Source: Cyprinodon diabolis (Eukaryota > Chordata > Actinopteri > Cyprinodontiformes > Cyprinodontidae). Taken from it: a stretch of 64,000 bases of DNA. Both the position numbers and the translations under genes were made by a program. The notes under the pieces are model-generated. The model did not search any database, was not told where the DNA came from, and worked only from the letters and a program-made list of their open reading frames with translations. The stretch lies in contig CM060078.1 in NCBI GenBank assembly GCA_030533445.1, forward strand, positions 28,258,091 to 28,322,090. Direction: 5' to 3'. Position 1 is the stretch's first letter. Each line of letters opens with the position of its first letter. Positions 56,238 to 64,000 of the stretch are shown piece after piece.

Positions 56238-59200
56238 CTGGAGCCAACACCAAGCAAAAAAACAAATAAATAAAAGATAATAATAGAAAAATCGGAGTGA
56301 ATATTGAAAGTCCAATGCGGTGCTGATTGCTACCTGTGCAGGTCGAGCAGCAGGTTCTTCTGTGTGTCGTTGCTTTTATTCCGAAAAGGCGGATGCGTCT
56401 CTGCCCTGCTCTGCTCCGAGCTCAGCTTCTGCTGCTCCGAGCGGCGCCACGCTGCCATGACGACCGCCGGCGCGTCCTCCCACTGCTCGGGATATTCGCC
56501 GCCAAGACCCAGGAGGTGCGGCTGCTCGTCCTCGAAGGTCGACAGCAAACTCCTGGATTTCACTGAAATTAAAACAGAGACTTTAAACAAAGATGAACCT
56601 AAAAAGTAATCACTCCCTTTAACACTTTAAAATGGATCAAATATCTGTTATAAAAAATATTCCACATGCTTTTCTCCTCTTTTATAACAAAAATGAAGTT
56701 CTTAAAAGTTTTCCGCGGCCTACGCTCAGTCCTAACTGCTGTTATTCTAAAAGAAAGAAAGCATCGGTTTGTGTGTGAGCAGGATGTGAGAGGAAGCTGA
56801 ATTTGATTGTTAAGAAAATTATATCTGATCTCAATTACACCAGTGTGTGTGTGTGTGTGGGGGAGGTAATGAGGATGTAGTGAAAGGTCAAATCAGTCTC
56901 TGTGGCTGTTGCGGCTGAGCTGTAGGTGGAATCTGATTAGTGGTGATGGTATAATGGACCACCAGGGTTTCACAGCCAGGAACTAATGATTCATGACAAT
57001 GGGAGCAGCAGGGAAGGTCAGGCAAACTGAAAACTTTAGAAAAATGAACAACTTGGTCTGTTTTTTAGTTAGTTTGTCGCACTCAGAGTCTGATTTCAGT
57101 TAATCCACATAAATTATTTCATGAGTTTGACTTTTTTTATCGTGTTACAAACATCTCAATTCAATCCCTGTTTCTTGAGATGATCTCCAACCCTCTTTGA
57201 ATTTAAATATTAAATGGCATCACTGAGGATTTAAAAAACATTTCTTCAGCCTCTTTTACTTTAAATGTTGCGTTTGTTTTGCATCCTCCACTCTCTCTGC
57301 TCAATAACTTCCCATTAAGAACAGCTTAATTACTTAGAACAAATCTCTTTAACTTGGTAAAACAATCTGGTAGTAAAGAGATTTTATGTTTGACAAATGC
57401 AAAAAGTAGACCACTAGACCAACATTCCCCCCCACTCACAGAAATCAACCTTATTCCTTTCAAATAGACATTTTAATATTTAAGCAGAATAATAAAGGAT
57501 TGGTAGCTTAATGCAGCCTGTTAAATCTGTTTAGAAATATTTGTAACATGCATAATCAGTGATATCTGCTCATCTGAAAAAATATTCAATGCACTATTTC
57601 AGAGTTAAAAGATTAACCTTGTTATGCTTTTTTTAAATCAACAAAGAATTTGAAAAGTGATTTTAAAAGGATTTTAAAAGTGGAGGAGTTTAAGTATCTA
57701 AAGTTCACGAATGAGGGGAAGATGGAGCTCTGTGGTGGTGTAGAGAGAGCTGAGCCAAAAAGCAAAGATCTCGATTTACTGGTCGATCTACGTTCCTACC
57801 CTCATCTATCGTCATGAGCTTTGGGTCATGACTGAAAGAACAAGATCCCGGATACAAGCGGCTGAAATGAGATTTCTCTGTAGTGTGTTTGGGCTCTCCC
57901 TTAGAGAAAGGGTGAGGAGCTCAGTCACTCAGAGTAGAGCTGCTGCTCCTCCACATCGAGAGGAGCCAGTTGAGGTGGAATCTGATTAGGATGCCTCCCT
58001 GGTGAGGTGTTCCGGTCACGTCCCACCAGGAGGAGGCCCAGGGGGAGACCCAGGACACGCTGGAGGGACTATGTTTCTCAGCTGGCCTGGGAGCACCTTG
58101 GTATCCCCCAGAGGAGCTGGCCCAAGTGGCTGGGGAGAGGGACGCCTGGGCCTCCCTACTGAAGCTGCTACCCCCGCGATCCGACCCGAAGGGATTTTTT
58201 TTATTTATACTTCTGCTTTTAACATTCAGGGTCTACTGGTGTAAGGTTACCTGTAGTTGTGTAGGATTCTGGGATATGTTTGGATGCTACGCCAGTTTCG
58301 GTGATGCTTGACGACAGGGTGAAGCTGCTCGGGTAAAAACTCCCCAGAAACAGAGCGAAGCACAACACCACAACCTGTAGAGAAACCAACAGGCCGACAG
58401 AGAGGGAAGGAGGGAGGAGGCGCGGAGAGGGAGAAACAGATGAATAAATCAGGAATTACCATGGAAGCAGATGTTTCCATATTAATGACCACCAGCAGCA
58501 CAGTCACATATATGTTACCATTAAGCATGATGACGTCTGGGTGCCGGCCATTCGGCATGACTTCTGGATTTTTCCTGTTACCATCGCCTGCAGAGCCTGC
58601 AGCTGCTGCAGCAGAGATCTGCAAACACAGTTAAAACTATATAATACTATGTTTTATGTGAAACAGTTTAAAACTTCTGAACAGCCATTAAAATATCATC
58701 ATGACTTAAACTGACAAAGAAGATGAGCTCATCTTTTAGGGTTTTAATAAATCAGCCGTTCTTCACTATTTACCATCATCTTGTAAAACATGTTTGTTTT
58801 TCCTGCTCTTATCTCTCAGACAGCCTCACATGTCGTGCTGATTCTCTCCTGTCGATGATTAAAAAGCAGCACGAGTGTGCCATCCAGGTGCAGAAGCACA
58901 AAAACACACTCCAACACTCCATTTATCTTTTCAGAGGTGACAGTGAAGCAAACTTCAACCACCGAGCGAATAAACCCAACCTGAAACAGCTGTCAGGGAT
59001 GCACTTAACCCGGTGCTCCCGCTTTGTGAGGCGCACGCCGAATGACTGACGCCGCTTCAGCGTTTCACGCCGAAAATGGACTCATGATTATGCATGTAAA
59101 GCTGCAGGGAGCCTCTGATTCAGCGTTATTTTCAAATCACAGAGCGGAGTCATTGTTTTCCAGCTCAGCAGGATCCAGGCGGTCGGGGTTGAAGCCCCAC

Positions 59201-62200
59201 CAGGAAGTGAACCTGCAGGCTGTAATCAAGCCTTCAACGAAACAAAGCATTCAAACTTTGGCATTCGGTTCCCAAAAGTTCTGAATCTGAATCCTTAATT
59301 TTTCTCTCATATACTCTAATACTTCAGCTGGTAATTCTCCTTCTTTATAAAATCTCCCTAATAAGACAGAAATATTTATTTTTCCTTGAAACTTCCAACA
59401 AAACAGGAGAATCTGATGCCTCCAGAAAGAAAGAGCTTTCTGTAAACGATCTCCAATTTCTAAAATGAAAAAAAAAAACCACAAAGAAATGTTTTAATGC
59501 TCTTACTTGTTTGTGCACTCCAGAGTTTCCACTTTCCTGCGCAGCTCGCTGTTTTCATTGGAGCACGTCTCCACCCTGTGGTCACACACCAGCATCACAA
59601 TGATATGAGCGGCACATGTCAAGTTACAGTAGTGGTGGTTTTCACTACTTAGCTCTTTATTCAAGGGTTTAATATCAAATATACACCATTATAGAGGTCA
59701 TATCCGTATTTTCACGACTATAAGGCACATATAAACGTCTTTTTTTTCCCTCAAAATGTGCGGCGCGCCCTATGTGTGTTGTTACTGCGGACATTGTTGA
59801 GACCGCCATGAGAATGTTAAAGGTGGAAGTGTGGACAGAAACTGCCGCCTTTGGTGATTTTTAAGCAAAAGACTTTGCCTAAAGAGACTTTTCCAGCTGG
59901 AGTCGTTATTAAGGCAAATGAAAAGGGCTGGATGGACGATGAGATGATGAAAGCGTGGCTGAGGGAGGTGTATGTGAAGAGACCAGGTGGTTTTTTCCAC
60001 GTGAAAATACGGTATATATTTTTTACAGATTTGTGAAGGTATTTATTATGAGCTTTTAACAAACGAAAACATGTAGGGGAAGAAGTTAGGCTTACTTTTT
60101 TTCAAGAGCATCCATGTACTCCTTCTTCTTCCTGCGACTCTCCTGAGCTGAAATCTAATCAAATTTAAAGCAAGATCAATATGCAATTTCAATTTACTAT
60201 TAACTTGAGGATCTCTGTCCCTGTCTCCTACCTTGTTCTTGATCTTTCTGCGGATCTTCTTAAGTGCCTTTTCTTCAGCTTTAGTGAGTGGCAGTTTGGT
60301 AGGAACGGGATAACCTTCGGCCACCAGAGTTCGACGCTCCTCCTCCGTTAGGATTAGCGGCCCAGACCCCTGTAGCTTCTACAGCGAGAAGAAGGGAAAT
60401 TAAACTGTTGTTGCAGCAAGATGAGGATGACTTTTAAAGCCTCTTTGGCTTTTAGAAAACCAGGGAACCTTCTTCTAAAACAGGTTGGAACATAAAGAGG
60501 AAGGGATGTCTGTTGGTCTTTATCTGAAAGCTGATATTACAATTTTCTATCATTTTCTGTGTGGATTCTGAAACATAAACCTGCTGAAATACGCATTTAA
60601 ATATATTCATCTTTCTGGATTTTTATTCTAAGGTGCTATAAACATCTCTATGTGTCTGGACTGATAAGTTTGGAGGGTGCTGTAACTCATATATCTAGAA
60701 TAAATGAGGTAAAGATGAGAGAAAACAGACACCAGAATCCTTACATGAGGAGCCGTGAGCAGAGGGGAGTTGGACAAGGAGGAAGCGGCGCGAGGAGACA
60801 CCTTGACGCTGGGCTGAGATGGAGAGGGGCTGCTGGGGGAGGTGGGGCAGGACAGACTGGGCGGGGCATGAACGGGGCTCTGGCCACCCTCTGAATCACT
60901 GCCGTGGGAGCTGGGAGGAGTGGGGGGCATCTGTGGGGACTCCAGGCCTTAAAAAACAATAAACAGCAGAAAATAATTAATTAAAAAAAAATTTTTTTTA
61001 AAGATATAAGAAACACATCAACAGTTTCTTCAAGGTTTTTTTTATGGAAGATAACTTATGTAGTTAAGGTTTGCTAGAGGGAAAGTTTTAGTTCATTTTT
61101 ATCTCAAATGTTTTCTGTAATTTTAAAAATTGCCAGTAGGGGGCGCTGGAGCACCAGATAGCAACATTTAGAGGATAAACACTGAATTCTGACCTTTGGG
61201 TGAAAAATTGAGGAACTGATCCACTTCATGTGGCTCCAGCTTGATCTCAGGGATGATTTTCTCCTCCTTAATCTGAAAGTAAACACAAAGCGTCAAAAAC
61301 TGAACAAACTATGACTCCGATTCAAAAATGCGCCTTTACTCTCCCACCTTGATGGCTTTGCCTTGGTTGGCTATGTTGGCGACTGCTGCTTGTGAGACAG
61401 GGGCCAAAGCGGGACCCTCGGGCCCACGAGGCTCCTCACCGGAGGCCAGGGAGAGAGGAAGAGTGGGGAGCAGAGAAGGAGTCTCACAAAGGAGGCCCTC
61501 AATGGCCTCATGCTGCTCCATGGCCCACTCAGGAGAGTCTCCATCTGACTCTGTGGTGGAAAAGTGTCACACAGATCTTATTAATGTAGCGGGTGTGAAA
61601 ATTGTATTTATACACCAGGTTTTGTCATCCTATAAATATAAACTTGACTGTATTTTACAGCAAATTAATATAAAAACACAAATAAGCTCATATTTTCTTT
61701 TATTTAAGTGATTAATTCTAATTTTAAAAATGTTTTAGTCTGAAATTGGGAGAGTGGAAAGCTTTTTAAGGCCCTCAAATTTGATCTAATTAGTAAATAG
61801 AGTCAACTCTCTGCAAATGTAGGTTTAATTATGTCTAAAGAACGAAGCAGAGAGATCATGACACATTTGAGAAGTTTAAATTGGGACTTAAATCGAAGCT
61901 TTATGGAAGGATAGCTTTTATTAGAATTGCAGCCAAGAGGCTTGTTCAGCTCAGCAGGATGATGACTAGTCATAGAAGACTACCGAGAAAGGAGACGAAG
62001 AAGGAAAGAAAAGGGTCTGCAAATGTGGGAAAGATGGCACCCTGGTCAGATTATTTCCCTACATGAAAACCAGCATCAATAGGGAAATATTACCGGATTT
62101 ATACATGAATGAGTGACTCTTATTTCATGCTTTTTAATGCTCTTTTAATGTACTTAGAAATAATCTTAATGCCATCAACAAGTACCCATGACTTAAATAT

Positions 62201-62201
62201 A

Positions 62202-62242
<41 letters not shown>

Positions 62243-62873
62243 ATATGTATATACACACACAGTAAAATCGTGGACAGGCAGCAGCCATGTCCCGAGTTCC
62301 TCGTTTTCCCGCCACTTTGGTTCAAATTTGCATTTTCCCCATTCTCTAGCCTTTTCTCGGCCTCAAGCTTCTTTTCCAAAGCCTTTTAATGCCATGATTA
62401 TCAAATTTAATGAATTTTAATGCCAATTAAGGCCTTCATTTAAAAAAATAATAATTTAATGACTTTTAATGACCCGCGGAAGCCCTGTATTAACACTCAA
62501 CAAATGTCGATACATGGTGGTGGAAGCATTATGCTGTGGGGTTCCAAAAATCTCTCAGTAGATCTAATGTTAATGACCATATGTGTGAAATGCTGGATTA
62601 CAAAGATCTTCCTCGCACTCGTGTCCCACCTGCTTCGCTGCCGTGCTCTCCGGTCAGGTGCGACAGCGGCGACTGAGGCCGGCTGTCTCCGCACAGCGAG
62701 TAGCTGTGCTCTGCGGTGATGTGCGGCGGCAGAGGAGAGGAAGGGGACAGGTCGCTGCCGTCCTCCCCCTCCATGGGCTCCTCGTCTCCTTTGTCCCCAG
62801 ACAGGAAGGGGTCGCTGAGCAGCTGGCCCAGCAAACCATCCGGGGAGAGGTCGTCAAGGAGTTCGGAGAAGTG
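56168..62873 (-). CDS. creb3l2: cyclic AMP-responsive element-binding protein 3-like 2 (exons 2-12)
   Basis: An ER-membrane bZIP transcription factor; on ER stress the family is moved to the Golgi, cut by S1P and S2P, and the N-terminal part enters the nucleus, where CREB3L2 drives secretory-pathway genes such as those for collagen export in cartilage. Eleven exons, all with GT-AG borders and consistent phases, sum to 1,527 nt (508 codons plus stop). In order: acidic activation region (exon 2), PEST/Pro-rich parts, the [15 protein letters not shown] block (exon 4), [14 protein letters not shown] (exon 5), basic region and leucine zipper (exons 6-9), membrane helix [14 protein letters not shown] (exon 10), RSLL S1P site (exon 11), and a luminal tail with NKS, NDT, NGS and NET glycosylation motifs. 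Human CREB3L2 is 520 aa; with its first exon (beyond 64000) the fish protein would be similar. CREB3L1 fits less well (DALEKK zipper start, [14 protein letters not shown]). Confidence 0.95.
56334..56562 (-). CDS. creb3l2: creb3l2 exon 11
   Basis: 229 nt; begins KSRSLL (the S1P cleavage site, human RSRNLL), then the luminal domain to [13 protein letters not shown], matching human SNETSLEKSVLLELQ. Acceptor ATTTCAG, donor GTAGCA; reading through the donor would hit TAG at once (56332-56330). Confidence 0.93.
56563..58250 (-). other. creb3l2: creb3l2 intron 10
   Basis: 1,688-bp intron between exons 10 and 11. The 57690-58200 part is a LINE fragment; the rest is AT-rich with a GT microsatellite near 56845-56862. 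Confidence 0.7.
57690..58200 (+). mobile_element. LINE ORF2 3' fragment
   Basis: The plus strand decodes, with frame changes, to [19 protein letters not shown], then [20 protein letters not shown] and [15 protein letters not shown], the C-terminal end of a fish non-LTR retrotransposon ORF2. It carries several indels. It lies antisense to creb3l2 and the tail ends close to the exon 10 donor. Confidence 0.75.
58251..58374 (-). CDS. creb3l2: creb3l2 exon 10
   Basis: 124 nt; starts with the transmembrane helix [14 protein letters not shown], followed by the first luminal residues. Acceptor TCTACAG, donor GTAACC. A LINE relic ends about 50 bp after the donor. Confidence 0.94.
58519..58618 (-). 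CDS. creb3l2: creb3l2 exon 9
   Basis: 100 nt; [20 protein letters not shown], end of the zipper, then the [13 protein letters not shown] linker before the membrane. Acceptor TTTGCAG, donor GTAACA. Confidence 0.94.
59507..59575 (-). CDS. creb3l2: creb3l2 exon 8
   Basis: 69 nt; [20 protein letters not shown], the leucine zipper heptads. Acceptor CCACAG, donor GTAAGA. Confidence 0.95.
59704..60012 (+). mobile_element. pogo-like relic in creb3l2 intron 7
   Basis: CCGTATTTTCACG at the left and CGTGAAAATACGG at the right are inverted ends next to TA. The plus strand encodes [20 protein letters not shown] and [17 protein letters not shown], a piece of a pogo/Tigger-type DDE transposase. Non-autonomous. 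Confidence 0.78.
60096..60154 (-). CDS. creb3l2: creb3l2 exon 7
   Basis: 59 nt; [19 protein letters not shown], the DNA-contacting part of the basic region. Acceptor GATTAG, donor GTAAGC. Confidence 0.95.
60232..60378 (-). CDS. creb3l2: creb3l2 exon 6
   Basis: 147 nt; [14 protein letters not shown], then the ATB-type motif and the first half of the basic region (KIRRKIKNK). Acceptor TGTAG, donor GTAGGA. Confidence 0.95.
60745..60947 (-). CDS. creb3l2: creb3l2 exon 5
   Basis: 203 nt; Ser/Pro-rich, with [14 protein letters not shown] and the end [11 protein letters not shown] as in human. Acceptor TTTAAG, donor GTAAGG. Confidence 0.93.
61194..61272 (-). CDS. creb3l2: creb3l2 exon 4
   Basis: 79 nt; encodes [20 protein letters not shown], nearly identical to human. 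Acceptor TTTCAG, donor GTCAGA. Confidence 0.93.
61348..61550 (-). CDS. creb3l2: creb3l2 exon 3
   Basis: 203 nt encoding a Glu/Pro-rich, poorly conserved part ([15 protein letters not shown]...). Acceptor CCACAG, donor GTGGGA. Confidence 0.88.
61790..62620 (+). mobile_element. Tc1/mariner relic with AT microsatellite, creb3l2 intron 2
   Basis: 61830-62040 resembles the N-terminal coding part of a Tc1 transposase ([17 protein letters not shown] start, then [12 protein letters not shown]). 62505-62560 carries [10 protein letters not shown], the core block. Between them is a (TA)n run (about 62198-62240) and unrelated sequence. Confidence 0.55.
62198..62240. repeat. TA microsatellite
   Basis: About 20 TA dinucleotides in creb3l2 intron 2. 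Confidence 0.92.
62630..62873 (-). CDS. creb3l2: creb3l2 exon 2
   Basis: Begins HFSELLDD right after a TTTTTCTGAAG acceptor and contains [12 protein letters not shown] and [10 protein letters not shown], conserved with human exon 2. 244 nt, phase 0 in, one extra base out, donor GTGGGA. Confidence 0.92.
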
Positions 62874-64000
62874 CTTCAGAAAAACAGAAAAGAAATATTC
62901 TTAGAGGATGGGAGGTAACAGACTGATAATTAGACAAAAACCACAGCATTACAAGCATCTGACAGCAGCTCAGTGATTACAGGCTTTTAAATTCTTTATT
63001 GCTACCTTCAGCCCCCTCAGGGAACAGACCCAATCGGATACTTACCCACCGCCTCTAATCAACATTGTGTGTCTGTGATTCTCAGTGTGGTGATACTTTA
63101 ACATGCAGACATTAACGCACAAAGCCTCCTGCTGTGGGTCTCCTCCTTCAACCCCCATCGTCTCTCTTCTCTAACCACATTCCTTCATCTCCGAGGTGAA
63201 GACCACGCTCCTGTTCCAGAAGCACAGACGCCCTCCTGATGCACCGATAACGCATTGATATACATCTACAGGGCTCCGAGTTCAAGTGTAAAAACATTTA
63301 TGACACATTGGTTTAGTTTGTTATGATAGTTGGTGTTAAAATTCTAATTTCAGCTGAAAAAATATGAATTTCTTTCTAGGATCGATCGACAAAAGGATGG
63401 AGTAATTAACTTTCAATTGTTTAATTGACTCCCTTTTTAGTGAAATCGGCAATTGTTTTACTACTTTATCATTAAATAAACCTCCTTTTTAATTTTTTAA
63501 TGTGCATTTTTGCAGCTTTCAACCAAAACCTTAAAACCTTTTAATCCCAAAACAAGACAGTTTTCCCTCTTATGATCCTGAAACATTTAGAGAAAGAAAC
63601 AGATTAAACAAAACAAAAAGTTTCAAAGTTTTCTTTTTCTGGTAAAAATGAAGCATTCACCACAAACTTGCTGCCCCTAATAAACGAAGTTCAACAGGTT
63701 CTGATAACAGGAAGGAAATCGACATAAAAACCTCCGGAAAAGGATGGAAATGGGTCATTTTTAGCAATGCTATTTGAACTGATTGCTTAGATGATTTAAA
63801 GAGACATAAACTACTTAAAATTATGTCAAAGCCGTAAACATAAAAGGCTGATTAGGATTTAAATTACAAAAAAAACAAAAAACAACAGGTATCATTAAGA
63901 TACATTCTGCTAAATGTCCAGTGGAAGTTCCACAGAAGGAACGTCCAGCATTTCTCTACATCCCACACAAACACATGACCTCTCTTCCTCTGCTGCTGTT
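62874..64000 (-). other. creb3l2: creb3l2 intron 1 (partial)
   Basis: No sequence like the conserved first exon (MEVLESGEQ-type start) appears on the minus strand up to the window edge, so exon 1 lies outside. AT-rich, nothing else recognised. Confidence 0.6.

Noticed and set aside
60628..60930. A 100-residue frame starting [10 protein letters not shown] as an independent gene
   Set aside because: It is creb3l2 exon 5 read on into the intron.

Overview
The window is nuclear DNA of a ray-finned fish, probably a percomorph. The evidence is two split vertebrate genes with GT-AG introns, a single-stop Tc1 transposon, sushi-type chromodomain Ty3/gypsy retrotransposons, LINE tails ending in GAATT-like repeats and many hAT relics. 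No bacterial features, tRNA, rRNA or CRISPR array were seen. The species cannot be named from the sequence.

Host genes. Both lie on the minus strand. From the right edge to 56168 are eleven exons (exon 2 to the stop) of creb3l2, an ER-anchored bZIP transcription factor; exon 1 lies beyond the window. About 9 kb further on, 47150-46918 is the first coding exon of dgki (diacylglycerol kinase iota), with a TATA box, a GC-rich 5' region and G-runs just before the ATG. The same two genes are neighbours in the same orientation on human chromosome 7. No further dgki exon was found, so bases 1-46917 are read as dgki intron 1, filled with mobile elements.

Mobile elements, left to right: an LTR-like end (1-184); a TTAA-flanked MITE (821-1307); a hAT relic (3081-4684); a small hAT MITE (4818-5160); a palindromic element with short iterons (6535-7093); a nested stack (8794-16670) in which an old repeat holds a hAT element, which holds a sushi-type LTR element whose pol is replaced by minisatellites; a pogo-like element (17340-17976); a Tc1 transposon with one stop (18538-19775); a solo LTR (20708-21488); a BED-finger hAT fragment (23550-24240); a LINE tail; a MITE with palindromic tandem units (28139-34446) holding a second sushi-type LTR element (28282-34060); a THAP fragment (37408-37570); a long palindromic MITE with a minisatellite (39755-41043); further hAT, Harbinger-like and TA-flanked MITEs (43145-46358); a second copy of the stacked hAT (47749-48404); and LINE, pogo and Tc1 relics inside creb3l2 introns.

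The most interesting signal is in the two LTR elements. In both, the 11 bases at the predicted 5' end of the transcript (about 31 bp after the TATA box) are complementary to the 11 bases just after the left LTR. This is the self-priming arrangement known from the Tf1/sushi group. The gag start codon is the last hexamer of the LTR, so the primer-binding site is also coding. One element carries damaged gag-pol with a changed RT active site. The other keeps only broken gag plus about 2 kb of 36-bp repeats in an eight-unit higher-order pattern. Both have nearly identical LTRs, so both moved recently, probably with help in trans.
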